In this document: piece by piece, positions 15,653 to 23,868 of the stretch
How positions within the stretch are numbered: the stretch's first letter is position 1
How the letters are laid out: each line of letters opens with the position of its first letter
DNA from: Collinsella sp.
Lineage (GTDB): Bacteria > Actinomycetota > Coriobacteriia > Coriobacteriales > Coriobacteriaceae
DNA: 64,000 bases
Direction of reading: 5' to 3'
Assembly (NCBI GenBank): GCA_018368345.1
Contig: JAGZEK010000007.1
Span: 91,454 to 155,453 of the forward strand
The notes under the pieces: generated by a model
The model's input: only the letters and a program-made list of their open reading frames with translations
The model's database searches: none
What the model was told of the DNA's origin: nothing
Made by a program: the position numbers and the translations under genes

Positions 15653-17749
15653 TTACTTTTTGCGGGCAAGCTCACCGATGTTGGCGATGCCGGAGAAAAC
15701 GGCCTCGAAGCGGTTGAGCAGCTTAAGGCGATTATCGCGAAGCTGCTCGTCCTTGTCCATGACCATAACCTCATCGAAGAAGCGGTCGATGGGGGCACGC
15801 AGGGCGGCGAGGGCGGCAAATGCGGCCGGGTAATCCTCGGCAGCAAGGGCGGCATCGACAGCGGTCTGAGCAGCCTCGGAGGCGTCGGCGAGCGCGAGCT
15901 CGACCTCGCCCATCAGGCTGCGGTCGTACTCCGCACCCAGCTCGGGCTTGGAGATATGCGCGGCGCGGGCATAGGCGGTAGCCAGGTTGTCGAAGGTCTC
16001 GGCGTCGTTCTTGCGGGCCTCGTCGAGCGCGGCGCAGCGGGCGAAGAAGACAGACGGGGCGATGATGTGCACCGCGGAGACGGCGGCAACAGTATCGGCC
16101 GGAATCTTCTCATCGCGGGCCATGCTCACCAGGCGGCCGTGGAAGAAGTCACGGACCTGCTGGGCGACCTCGGCGGCGTCGAACTCGATGCCCTGCTCGC
16201 TATAGAGCTCAAGGGCGAAGTCGATCAGCGACGTGGGATCAATCGGCAGGCGATCGCGCAGGATGTTGATGATGCCGATGGCGGCGCGACGCAGCGCGTA
16301 CGGGTCGGAAGAGCCGGTCGGGGGCTCGCCGATGGCAAAAATACCGGCAATGGTATCGAGCTTGTCGGCACAGGCCACGATGCAGCCAGCGGTGCCCTCG
16401 GGCAGTTCATCGCCGGCAAAGCGGGGGCGATAGTGATCGCGAATGGCGTGGGCGACCTCGTCGTTCTCCCCCATCGCGGAGGCGTAATAACCGCCCATCA
16501 CACCCTGCTGGCTCGTGAACTCGACGACGGCGTTGGATACCAGGTCGGCCTTGCACAGGTGAGCGGCGCGAGCGGCATCGGCGGCAAGGTGGGCGCCCAG
16601 ATGGGCCTCGCGGGCGATGGCGAGCGCGAGCTGCTCAATGCGCTCGGACTTGGCAAGCACGCTACCGAGCTTCTCCTGGAAGGCGACCTTGGCCAGACGC
16701 TCGCGGAACTCGTCGAGGGAGATCTTCAGGTCCTCCTCGTAGAAGAACTTGGCGTCGTCCAGACGAGCGCGCACGACGCGCTCGTTGCCGTCGATCACGC
16801 GCTCGGCATTCTCGGGTTTGCTGTTGGAAACGACCACAAACTCACGCGTGAGCTTGCCCTCGCCGTCATAGATCGGGAAGTAGCGCTGGTTGGTGAGCAT
16901 GGACTCGCAGATAATCTCGTGCGGGACCTTGAGGAACTCCTCGTCGAAGGTACCGACGAGCACCGTCGGCCACTCGCAGAGGTTGATGACCTCCTCAAAG
17001 ACCTTCTTGGGCGTGTCGACATGGCAACCGGGGCGCGCAGCCTCGACCTCGGCGATACCGGCAAGGATGGCCTCGCGACGACGCTCGGCAGAGAGCACGC
17101 CGGCGTCCTCGAGCACCTGCTCGTAGACGGCGGGGCTGGCGACTACGTGGTCACCAGGGCCAAGTACGCGATGTCCGCGCGTGGTGTTGCCGCTCGTCAC
17201 GTCAGCAAACGACACGGGCACAACATCCTCGCCCAGAAGGCAGCAAATCCAACGGACCGGACGCACGAACGCGGCGTGCTCATGGCCCCAGCGCTGGCTG
17301 CGGTAGTTGGGCCACTGCAGGCCGGCGATGGTCTTCTCGCACAGAGCGGTCAGAATAGGCGTAGCCGGTGCGGAGGGTATGTTCTTCTCGGCAAAGACGT
17401 ACTCACGACCGTCAGTGTCCTCGCGACGGACCAGGTCCTCGGCAGCCACACCGCACTTACGGGCGAAGCCCTGGGCGGCCTTGGTGGCGTTACCGTCAGC
17501 GTCGAAGGCAATGTTTGCCGCGGGACCGCGCTTGACCTCATGGACCTCATCGGTCGCGGTGGCGACGTTGGCCACGAGCGCAGCCAGACGACGCGGGCTC
17601 GAGATCACGCGGACCTCGCCATGGGCCAGACCGGCCTCGTCGAGACCCTTGGCGATCATGGTGCCAAGCTGCTTGACGGCATTGTTCAGCGGCGCGGAGG
17701 GCATCTCCTCCGTACCGATCTCAAACAGGAAATCCTTAGCGTCTGCCAT
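15653..17749 (-). CDS. glyS: Glycyl-tRNA synthetase beta subunit
   Basis: Beta chain of the tetrameric bacterial-type glycyl-tRNA synthetase; it binds tRNA-Gly. 698 aa, usual length. N-terminal F-L-F-E-I-G-T-E-E-M-P signature, then L-L-P-type core (here W-P-N-Y-R-S-Q-R-W-G, F-V-R-P-V-R-W) and an HD-like and anticodon-binding C-terminal half (V-A-C-A-D-K-L-D-T-I-A-G-I-F-A-I-G-x-x-P-T-G-S-x-D-P-Y-A-L-R-R). ATG lies 3 bp after the glyQ stop. Confidence 0.97.
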   Translation of the reverse strand: MADAKDFLFEIGTEEMPSAPLNNAVKQLGTMIAKGLDEAGLAHGEVRVISSPRRLAALVANVATATDEVHEVKRGPAANIAFDADGNATKAAQGFARKCGVAAEDLVRREDTDGREYVFAEKNIPSAPATPILTALCEKTIAGLQWPNYRSQRWGHEHAAFVRPVRWICCLLGEDVVPVSFADVTSGNTTRGHRVLGPGDHVVASPAVYEQVLEDAGVLSAERRREAILAGIAEVEAARPGCHVDTPKKVFEEVINLCEWPTVLVGTFDEEFLKVPHEIICESMLTNQRYFPIYDGEGKLTREFVVVSNSKPENAERVIDGNERVVRARLDDAKFFYEEDLKISLDEFRERLAKVAFQEKLGSVLAKSERIEQLALAIAREAHLGAHLAADAARAAHLCKADLVSNAVVEFTSQQGVMGGYYASAMGENDEVAHAIRDHYRPRFAGDELPEGTAGCIVACADKLDTIAGIFAIGEPPTGSSDPYALRRAAIGIINILRDRLPIDPTSLIDFALELYSEQGIEFDAAEVAQQVRDFFHGRLVSMARDEKIPADTVAAVSAVHIIAPSVFFARCAALDEARKNDAETFDNLATAYARAAHISKPELGAEYDRSLMGEVELALADASEAAQTAVDAALAAEDYPAAFAALAALRAPIDRFFDEVMVMDKDEQLRDNRLKLLNRFEAVFSGIANIGELARKK

Positions 17750-17752
17750 GGC

Positions 17753-18664
17753 TTACGCCACCTCGCCTTCCTGGTCGGCATTCTCGTTGACTCCGGCGAC
17801 CTCGGCCATGTAGGCCTCGCAGCACGCCTTGGCGACGGCGCGGACGCGCAGGATGTAGTTGGCACGCTCGACCGCGGATAGGGCACCGCGGGCATCGAGC
17901 AGGTTGAAGGCGTGGCTGCACTTCATGACACAGTCGTACGCCGGCAGCGGCAGCTTTCGCTCCAGGCAGGAATGGCACTCGGCCTCGTAGTCGTCAAACT
18001 TCTGACGCATCATCTCGACGTTGGCGACCTCAAAGTTATAGGCACTGAACTCGCGCTCGTTCTCGAGGAACACGTCGCCATAGGTCATGGGCGTGCCGTC
18101 GGGCAGGTAGCTCCACACCAGGTCGTAGACGGAGTTGACGCCCTGCGCATACATGGCGATACGCTCCAGGCCATAGGTGATCTCGACGGGCACGGGGTCG
18201 ACCTCGATGCCGCCCACCTGCTGGAAGTACGTAAACTGCGTGACCTCCATGCCGTTGAGCCAGACCTCCCAGCCAAGACCCCAGGCGCCCAGGGTCGGAC
18301 TCTCCCAGTCGTCCTCGACAAAGCGGACGTCATGGTCGTTGGGGTCCAGGCCAATGGCGGCCAGCGAACCCAGGTAGAGCTCCTGGGCGTTGACCGGCGA
18401 GGGCTTGATGAGCACCTGGAACTGATAGTAGTGCTGCATGCGGTTGGGGTTCTCGCCGTAGCGGCCGTCGGCAGGACGGCGGCAAGGCTGAGCGTAGCAG
18501 GTGCGCCACTCGGCGGGACCGAGCGAGCGCAGCGTGGTCGCGGTGTGGAAGGTACCGGCACCGACCTCGGAGTCATAGGGCTGCATAATGACGCAGCCCT
18601 GCTCGCCCCAGTACTGTTGGAGGCGCAGGATGATGTCTTGGAAGGAAAGCGATGAAGCGTTCAT
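17753..18664 (-). CDS. glyQ: Glycyl-tRNA synthetase alpha subunit
   Basis: Catalytic class II subunit that activates glycine. 303 aa. Family motifs: F-Q-D-I-I-L-R-L-Q-Q-Y-W, G-C-V-I-M-Q-P-Y-D-x-E-V-G-A-G-T, P-C-R-R-P-x-D-G-R-Y-G-E-N-P-N-R and D-D-W-E-S-P-T-L-G-A-W-G-L-G-W-E. A TATAGT element at 18711-18716 could be its -10. Forms glyQ-glyS with ppsR immediately behind. Confidence 0.97.
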   Translation of the reverse strand: MNASSLSFQDIILRLQQYWGEQGCVIMQPYDSEVGAGTFHTATTLRSLGPAEWRTCYAQPCRRPADGRYGENPNRMQHYYQFQVLIKPSPVNAQELYLGSLAAIGLDPNDHDVRFVEDDWESPTLGAWGLGWEVWLNGMEVTQFTYFQQVGGIEVDPVPVEITYGLERIAMYAQGVNSVYDLVWSYLPDGTPMTYGDVFLENEREFSAYNFEVANVEMMRQKFDDYEAECHSCLERKLPLPAYDCVMKCSHAFNLLDARGALSAVERANYILRVRAVAKACCEAYMAEVAGVNENADQEGEVA

Positions 18665-18723
18665 GCCTCTAATATCCCCTCGTCGAAACGATTACACGGT
18701 TAGGTACTGTACTATAGCGGTTT

Positions 18724-19287
18724 TTAGTCGATAGCGCCGATGCGGTTGAGCGGCCAGTAGCGCACAAGCGCCACGGCGATCAAATCAGAGCGATCGACGG
18801 GACCAAAGTAGCGTGAGTCGGCAGAGTTTTCGCGGTTGTCGCCCATCACCCACACGCACCCGTCGGGAACGGTGTAGGGATAGCTTACCTGAGCGCCGGG
18901 AGCCTGGACCGAAAGCGGCCAGCTCATGCCGGTCGTGTAGTCCTCGTCGAGTGCTTGGTCGTCAACGACCACCTTGCCGTCCTGAAGGTCGACTGTCTGG
19001 CCGGCCGTGGCAATAACACGCTTGACGAGAACATCGTGCTCGGAGGTGCCATCGGGGTTATGGAACACCACGATATCGCCTTGGCTGACGGGCTGGCCGA
19101 GCTCAAGGCTCACCTTTTGCGCCAGGATCTGGTCGCCGATCTCGATCGTGGACTCCATGGAGCCGGTAGGCACCACAAAGGGTTCGACCACAAACGAGCG
19201 AATCAAGAAGGTGGCGACCAGTGCGATTGCGACGACCGCGATCCACTCAAACGCACCCTTTAGCACGGAATGCTGCGATGGAACCAT
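18724..19287 (-). CDS. lepB: Signal peptidase I
   Basis: Membrane serine protease that removes signal peptides from exported proteins. 187 aa from the ATG at 19287, 2 bp after the trmD stop with AGGAG in the trmD end; in-frame sequence upstream of this ATG is trmD read in the wrong frame. One N-terminal membrane helix (about residues 12-31), then the catalytic Ser in P-T-G-S-M-E-S-T, the general-base Lys in V-K-R-V-I-A-T-A-G-Q and box E G-D-N-R-E-N-S-A-D-S-R-Y-F-G. Confidence 0.95.
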   Translation of the reverse strand: MVPSQHSVLKGAFEWIAVVAIALVATFLIRSFVVEPFVVPTGSMESTIEIGDQILAQKVSLELGQPVSQGDIVVFHNPDGTSEHDVLVKRVIATAGQTVDLQDGKVVVDDQALDEDYTTGMSWPLSVQAPGAQVSYPYTVPDGCVWVMGDNRENSADSRYFGPVDRSDLIAVALVRYWPLNRIGAID

Positions 19288-19289
19288 TC

Positions 19290-20048
19290 TCACTCCTCGC
19301 TCTGCGAATACGATGCGTCCAGGATCTCCTGCGCGTATGCGCGTTCCTCGGGCGTAAGCCGCGCCGTCTCGATCAGGTCGGGACGCCAACGGCAGGTGCG
19401 CTCGATGGCGTTCTTGCGGCGCCAGGCGTCAACTTTGGCGTGGTCGCCGCTCACGAGCACCGGCGGCACGCCCTCGCCGTTGAACTCGGCGGGACGGGTG
19501 TACTGCGCATACTCGAGCAGGCCACCGTCCTCGGCAGTCGAGAACGACTCATCGACGTTGCTCATCTCGTCGCCAAGGGCGCCGGGAATCAGACGCACGA
19601 CGGCGTCGGCAACGACCATAGCGGGAAGCTCGCCGCCAGTAAGCACGTAGTCGCCAATCGACAGACGCTCATCGGCATACGCATACGCGCGCTCGTCGAC
19701 GCCCTCGTAACGGCTGCACACAAACAGCAGGCGCTCACTTTTGAGCAGGCGCTCGGCCACATGCTGCGTAAAGGGCTCGCCACAGGGGGTAAAGAACACC
19801 ACAGTGGGCTTGGGACCCTCTGCGCTAATGGCCTCGATGGCCTCTGCGATAGGCTCGACCTTCATAAGCATGCCCTGCCCGCCGCCGTACGGCTCGTCAT
19901 CAACGGTACGATGGCGGTCGTGCGTCCAGTCGCGCAGGTTATACGCCTTAAAATCAAAAAGGCCGGCCTTGCGGGCGCGGCCCAAGATCGATGTGGACAT
20001 GACGGGCTCAAACATCTCGGGAAAGACCGAAAGGGTCTCGATTAGCAT
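19290..20048 (-). CDS. trmD: tRNA (guanine37-N1)-methyltransferase
   Basis: SPOUT-family enzyme that methylates G37 next to the anticodon and prevents +1 frameshifts. 252 aa. Seen: the L-S-V-F-P-E-M-F N-terminus, D-D-x-P-Y-G-G-G-Q-G-M, C-G-R/S-Y-E-G-V-D-E-R and the knot region I-G-D-Y-V-L-T-G-G-E-L-P-A. Part of rpsP-khpA-rimM-trmD-lepB. Confidence 0.97.
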   Translation of the reverse strand: MLIETLSVFPEMFEPVMSTSILGRARKAGLFDFKAYNLRDWTHDRHRTVDDEPYGGGQGMLMKVEPIAEAIEAISAEGPKPTVVFFTPCGEPFTQHVAERLLKSERLLFVCSRYEGVDERAYAYADERLSIGDYVLTGGELPAMVVADAVVRLIPGALGDEMSNVDESFSTAEDGGLLEYAQYTRPAEFNGEGVPPVLVSGDHAKVDAWRRKNAIERTCRWRPDLIETARLTPEERAYAQEILDASYSQSEE

Positions 20049-20058
20049 GTTGACCTCC

Positions 20059-20580
20059 CTACTTGTCCATATCGATCAAACCGTCCATAACGTGGACGGA
20101 AATTGTCCCCCGATCGGGAAGATCGAGCACAACCTGCTCGATCACGGGAATCAGCACCTCGCCGTACCGATCGCCCTCGACAACCCAAACATCGTTGGCG
20201 GGCGTCGACATGATCTCGACAATCGTGCCGAGCGAGCCAAAGCGCTCGTCGGCCACCTCGCGACCCATCAGGTCGGTATAGGCGGCATCGAGCGAATCGA
20301 GCTCAAAATCGTCACGGTCTGCCAGCACGTAGCATCCGGTGATGCCCTCGGCGGCCGTCAAGTCGTCAATGCCTTCAAACGAGACCAGATCGCCATCGCC
20401 CGTATCGGTGACGGATGTGACCGTGCAAAAACGGTCGCGCTTGAGCGCCGGTGGCGTCAAGGCAACGCGCATACCCGGCGTCAATACAGAAGGAAGCCCC
20501 CGCAGCGGCTGCGCGAGGACCTCCCCCTTCCTTCCGTGCGGCTTGACCACACGGGCGATGTTTTTGTACTGGGACCTCAA
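20059..20580 (-). CDS. rimM: 16S rRNA processing protein RimM
   Basis: Assembly factor for the 30S head that binds S19. 173 aa with the two RimM barrels: I-A-R-V-V-K-P-H-G-R-K-G-E-V near the N-terminus, and the PRC-barrel part with G-C-Y-V-L, G-T-I-V-E-I and V-I-P-V-I-E-Q-V-V-L-D in the second half. Between khpA (4 bp gap) and trmD (10 bp gap). Confidence 0.94.
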   Translation of the reverse strand: MRSQYKNIARVVKPHGRKGEVLAQPLRGLPSVLTPGMRVALTPPALKRDRFCTVTSVTDTGDGDLVSFEGIDDLTAAEGITGCYVLADRDDFELDSLDAAYTDLMGREVADERFGSLGTIVEIMSTPANDVWVVEGDRYGEVLIPVIEQVVLDLPDRGTISVHVMDGLIDMDK

Positions 20581-20584
20581 GGTC

Positions 20585-20869
20585 CTAGCCCAGAACCTCT
20601 ACCTCGACTGCAGTGTCGAGGCGAGCGGCCAATGCACGGGCGAGCGTGCGAATGGCCTTGATGGTACGGCCACGACGGCCGATGACCTTAGCAACGTCAT
20701 CCTCGGCGACAGAAACCTCAATCGTGGAGGCGTCGTCACCATCGATGACCTCGAGGCTCACAGAATCCGGGTCGTCGACGATCTGAACAACGAGATATTC
20801 GACGAGATCAGCGATGCGATCTGAGAGCATTGCCTCACCCTCGAGCTGTGCAGCGTCAACCTCAGGCAC
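20585..20869 (-). CDS. khpA: KH-domain RNA-binding protein KhpA
   Basis: Small RNA-binding protein; in other Gram-positives KhpA acts with KhpB in cell elongation and division. 94 aa: D-L-V-E-Y-L-V-V-Q-I-V-D-D-P-D-S-V, then the KH loop V-I-G-R-R-G-R-T-I-K-A-I-R. GTG start with AGGAG at 6 bases, overlapping the rpsP end region. The first 13 residues are extra to the usual family start; the internal ATG at 20830 is an alternative. Confidence 0.92.
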   Translation of the reverse strand: MPEVDAAQLEGEAMLSDRIADLVEYLVVQIVDDPDSVSLEVIDGDDASTIEVSVAEDDVAKVIGRRGRTIKAIRTLARALAARLDTAVEVEVLG

Positions 20870-20872
20870 GAT

Positions 20873-21214
20873 TTACTCCTCGGCGCCCTCAGCGGCCTCA
20901 GCGGCAGCCTTAGCGGCCTCGGCCTCTTTGGCGAGCTGCTTCTTGGACTTCTTGACGACGGTCTCGGTCTTCTCGCCCTCGTTGGCGGCCTTGACCAGAG
21001 CAGCGACAGCGTCGGTGAGCTGAGCGCCCTTGGACTGCCAGTCAGCGATCTTCTCGAGGTCGAGGTTGATGGTCTTGGGGGCGGTCATCGGGTTGTAGCG
21101 GCCAACCTCCTCGATGATACGACCGTCACGCGGGGCGCGGGAATCGGCGACGACGACACGGTAGTACGGACGCTTCTTAGCGCCGTGACGAGCAAGGCGA
21201 ATCTTGACTGCCAA
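20873..21214 (-). CDS. rpsP: 30S ribosomal protein S16
   Basis: Small-subunit assembly protein. 113 aa when started at the TTG at 21214, which has GGAGGAG 6 bases upstream and gives the conserved A-V-K-I-R-L-A-R-H-G-A-K-K-R-P-Y-Y-R-V-V-V-A-D N-terminus. Then R-D-G-R-I-I-E-E-V-G-R-Y-N-P. The C-terminal 40 residues are a Lys/Ala/Glu-rich tail common in actinobacteria. First gene of its operon. Confidence 0.96.
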   Translation of the reverse strand: MAVKIRLARHGAKKRPYYRVVVADSRAPRDGRIIEEVGRYNPMTAPKTINLDLEKIADWQSKGAQLTDAVAALVKAANEGEKTETVVKKSKKQLAKEAEAAKAAAEAAEGAEE

Positions 21215-21270
21215 AGGAAACTCCTCCAACCAAGCAGCTTTAGGCTGCAACTACAAACAAACAGTTGAAC

Positions 21271-21299
21271 ATAATACGCCATCGACGCGGGCAGGTGAA
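21271..21299 (-). promoter_or_regulatory. Probable promoter of rpsP-khpA-rimM-trmD-lepB
   Basis: Minus-strand TTCACC (21294-21299), 17-base spacer, TATTAT (21271-21276). Leader of about 50 bases to the rpsP TTG. Confidence 0.55.
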
Positions 21300-21403
21300 G
21301 TCCGTGAGACCAACTTCTTCGGTGTAGTCGAAGGCAAATCCATATCTTAGACAAGAATTCGCGATTTGCAAGCACATACACGCACCCCACATGAGCTGCG
21401 CGG

Positions 21404-21409
21404 TATACT
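21404..21409 (+). promoter_or_regulatory. -10 element next to a likely leaderless dinB start
   Basis: TATACT ends 6 bases before the dinB ATG, so transcription would begin at or within a base or two of the start codon. No -35 at the normal distance and no Shine-Dalgarno is visible. Confidence 0.45.
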
Positions 21410-21415
21410 CATGCC

Positions 21416-22669
21416 ATGAAAAGACGCGAACATACATACGGTTATGAAGATGCTGCGGGCGTCACGCCGCCGCCCTGGACGGGACCGGCGGTGGGCCTCA
21501 TGGATCTCGACGCGTTTTTTGCGAGCGTGGAGATGCTCGATCATCCCGAGTGGCGCGGCAAGCCGCTCATCGTGGGTGGCGATGCCGATTCCCGCGGCGT
21601 TGTGTCCACCTGCTCATACGAGGCGCGTCGCTTTGGCGTGCACTCCGCCATGCCCTCGGCTGAGGCACAGCGCCTCTGTCCGCAGGCCATTTGGACGCAT
21701 GGGCACTTTGATCGCTACCACGAGGTGAGCGCGCAGGTTATGGCGATTCTCGCCGACGAGACCCCGCGCGTTGAGCGCGTATCCATCGACGAAGCCTTTA
21801 TCGATATCACACCGGGTCGCTTTGCGCCCGAAGACCCGCTGCTGGTTGCGCGGCGCATCAGCGATCGCGTGGCGGCGCTGGGAGTGACCTGCTCCATTGG
21901 CGTGGGCTGCAACAAGACGGTTGCAAAGATCGCAAGCGAGCGGGACAAGCCGTTTGGGCTGACCATCGTGCGCCCCGGAACCGAACAGCGCTTTTTGGCC
22001 GCGCTGCCGGTATCTGCCATGAGCGGCATCGGACGCTCGGCCGAAGAGCGGCTGCGCCGCATGCGCATCTACACGCTTGGCGAGCTATCACGTGCACCGG
22101 AATCCACCTTGTCCTCTATTTTTGGTGTCAACGGCGAGCGCATGCGCCAGCGTGCGCTGGGACTCGAAATCTCCGAAGTCACAAGCCTCGATGAAGAGCG
22201 CGAGGTCAAGTCGGTCAGCAACGAGCGCACCTTTGCGAACGATTTAACTGAGCGCGGGGACATCGAAGCGGCGATTGCGCTGTTGGGAGAGTCAGTGGGA
22301 CGCCGCCTGCGCCGTCAGGGGCTTACGGGCGCCACGGTGACACTTAAGCTCAAGTATTCCTATGGCAGCGGTCGCTCAGCACAGCGTCGCCTGCCGCACC
22401 CCACCGACGACGAAAACATCTTTGTAGCGGTGGCGCTCGAGCTGCTCGATAACATCTGGCAGGAAGGCATGCATGTGCGCCTGGCGGGCATCGGCATGAG
22501 CGACTTTGACCATCAGGGCGGCATCCAGACCGACCTGTTCTGCGAAATCGACGACCGCGGAGCCCAATCCAGCGACCGTCGCGACCTCTCGGTCGCCATC
22601 GACGCCGTCCGAGACAAGTTCGGCGACACCGCCCTATCCTTCGGCCGTCAATCCCGCTTCAACGATTAG
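21416..22669 (+). CDS. dinB: DNA polymerase IV (Y family)
   Basis: Error-prone translesion polymerase. 417 aa. Catalytic motifs: D-L-D-A-F-F-A-S-V-E (first metal Asp), the S-I-D-E-A-F-I-D motif with the second Asp and Glu, S-I-G-V-G-C-N-K-T-V-A-K-I-A-S palm/fingers motif, a helix-hairpin-helix thumb (M-S-G-I-G-R-S-A-E-E-R-L) and little-finger domain. No clear C-terminal beta-clamp QxxLF-type box beyond T-D-L-F near residue 385. The lone plus-strand gene in the first 42 kb, divergent from rpsP; apparently leaderless. Confidence 0.95.
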   Translation: MKRREHTYGYEDAAGVTPPPWTGPAVGLMDLDAFFASVEMLDHPEWRGKPLIVGGDADSRGVVSTCSYEARRFGVHSAMPSAEAQRLCPQAIWTHGHFDRYHEVSAQVMAILADETPRVERVSIDEAFIDITPGRFAPEDPLLVARRISDRVAALGVTCSIGVGCNKTVAKIASERDKPFGLTIVRPGTEQRFLAALPVSAMSGIGRSAEERLRRMRIYTLGELSRAPESTLSSIFGVNGERMRQRALGLEISEVTSLDEEREVKSVSNERTFANDLTERGDIEAAIALLGESVGRRLRRQGLTGATVTLKLKYSYGSGRSAQRRLPHPTDDENIFVAVALELLDNIWQEGMHVRLAGIGMSDFDHQGGIQTDLFCEIDDRGAQSSDRRDLSVAIDAVRDKFGDTALSFGRQSRFND

Positions 22670-22680
22670 TCCCTTAGGCA

Positions 22681-22721
22681 AAAAGAAAGCCGGGCAGCTG
22701 CGAATGATGCAGCTGCCCGGC
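22681..22721 (-). terminator. Strong terminator of the obgE-nadD-yqeK-rsfS unit
   Basis: Perfect 13-bp GC-rich stem (22689-22701 with 22709-22721), seven-base loop, then TTTCTTTT on the minus strand. It lies between convergent dinB and rsfS; only the minus side has a T tract. Confidence 0.88.
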
Positions 22722-22731
22722 GAACGGTAAA

Positions 22732-22765
22732 GGTTAGCTAAAAAGCCCGTCTCAAATGAACTACT
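22732..22765 (-). repeat. Third copy of the post-stop intergenic repeat
   Basis: Minus strand reads about GTAGTTCATTTGAGACGGGC then TTTTTAGCTAACC, matching the units at 14722-14784 in order and spacing. It begins at the rsfS stop codon, as the other begins at the ppsR stop. Confidence 0.6.
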
Positions 22766-23219
22766 AAAGGAGGTCAAGGGGAAGCTGGGGAGCGTCGCCC
22801 CAGAGCTTCTCGAGACGGTAGAACTCGCGGGCCTCAGGGGTGAAGACGTGGACGACAACCGAACCGTAGTCCATGAGCATCCAGGTCTTCTGCTCGCGGC
22901 CCTCGATGGAAAACGGGTGCTCGCCGCAAGCCTCGGCGACCTTCTCCTCAATCTCGTCAACGATCGAATCAACCTGGCGGTTGTTGGTGCCGGTAGCAAG
23001 GACAAAGTAGTCGCACACATCGGAAAGCTCGGTCAGGTCGAGTACCTGAACGTCCTCGCCTTTCTTGTCGTAGGCGGCCTGCGCGGCGGCGCGGGCGACA
23101 TCCTCGGCGGCGACACCGCTCGCGGACAGCGAGGCGGCAGTGCGGTCGGACGTGGCAACGAAGCTCTTGTGCTCCACACCTTCAAGAATCTGCTCGTCGG
23201 TCATGGTCTCGTCGGCCAT
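22764..23219 (-). CDS. rsfS: Ribosomal silencing factor RsfS
   Basis: Binds L14 and blocks subunit joining when nutrients are short. 151 aa; the RsfS core (about residues 40-145) has D-V-Q-V-L-D-L-T-E-L-S-D-V-C-D-Y-F-V-L-A-T-G-T-N-N-R-Q-V and W-M-L-M-D-Y-G-S-V-V-V-H-V-F-T-P-E-A-R-E-F-Y-x-L-E-x-L-W-G-D-A. A 40-residue N-terminal extension, Ser/Ala/Thr-rich, is not part of the family core. Last gene of its operon. Confidence 0.94.
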   Translation of the reverse strand: MADETMTDEQILEGVEHKSFVATSDRTAASLSASGVAAEDVARAAAQAAYDKKGEDVQVLDLTELSDVCDYFVLATGTNNRQVDSIVDEIEEKVAEACGEHPFSIEGREQKTWMLMDYGSVVVHVFTPEAREFYRLEKLWGDAPQLPLDLL

Positions 23220-23247
23220 GGAATACCTCTTTCTAGACGCACCCGAG

Positions 23248-23856
23248 CTAGCGCAGCTGGGCGTAATGGTTGTAAATCGTAATAGCCGTGGGATAAAGAT
23301 AACGCCCGGTCTGGATCACATAGACCAGACCCTGCGCAAAACAGGAGAAGAACAACTCGTCGAGCGAGGACTTCCCCACCATCTTGCGCAGCGCATGGGC
23401 ATAATCGCCGTGACGGTTGGGTTCGATGGCATCGGCCACAAAGACCACCATATCGAGCGGCGTCATGTCGCAAGCGCCCACGGTGTGACGGTCGACAGCC
23501 TGAAAGACCGCCGGCGACAGCTCGGGAAAAAGCTGCGGAAGCTCATAGGCGGCAACCGGGCCATGCAAAAGTGGCGTCGCGGCAGACGGAGAGCCGGCAA
23601 TCTTAATGCCATAATGCAGAGCGCGCGTGACCAGCTCGTCGTCGGAGAGCACCTTATCCCAGTCATGGATCAGGCCGGCGGCAGCGGCATCAAAGCGGTT
23701 GACACCGTACACCTCGGCTAGGTGCAACGCAGTCTCGGCAACCCCGAGCGAATGCACGTAGCGCTTACGCTTATCCTTCATGCGCACATCGAGCAACTCG
23801 TGGATGCGCGTCAAGAGCGCGCGCTCGTCGCCCTCAAACTGATCTTCTACCGACAA
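23248..23856 (-). CDS. yqeK: YqeK-like HD-domain Ap4A hydrolase
   Basis: HD-superfamily phosphohydrolase; YqeK homologues split diadenosine tetraphosphate symmetrically. 202 aa. HD motifs: R-K-R-Y-V-H-S-L-G-V, L-I-H-D-W-D-K (the HD pair), L-L-H-G-P-V-A-A-Y and R-H-T-V-G-A, then V-F-V-A-D-A-I-E-P-N-R. Neighbours nadD and rsfS are the standard partners (nadD-yqeK-rsfS). Confidence 0.92.
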   Translation of the reverse strand: MSVEDQFEGDERALLTRIHELLDVRMKDKRKRYVHSLGVAETALHLAEVYGVNRFDAAAAGLIHDWDKVLSDDELVTRALHYGIKIAGSPSAATPLLHGPVAAYELPQLFPELSPAVFQAVDRHTVGACDMTPLDMVVFVADAIEPNRHGDYAHALRKMVGKSSLDELFFSCFAQGLVYVIQTGRYLYPTAITIYNHYAQLR

Positions 23857-23868
23857 CGTTCTCCCCCA

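Noticed and set aside
15590..17881. 763-codon open frame on the plus strand antisense to glyS
   Set aside because: It mirrors a conserved synthetase gene; the Gly/Val/Leu-rich translation and lack of domains fit the stop-poor antisense frame expected in GC-rich DNA.
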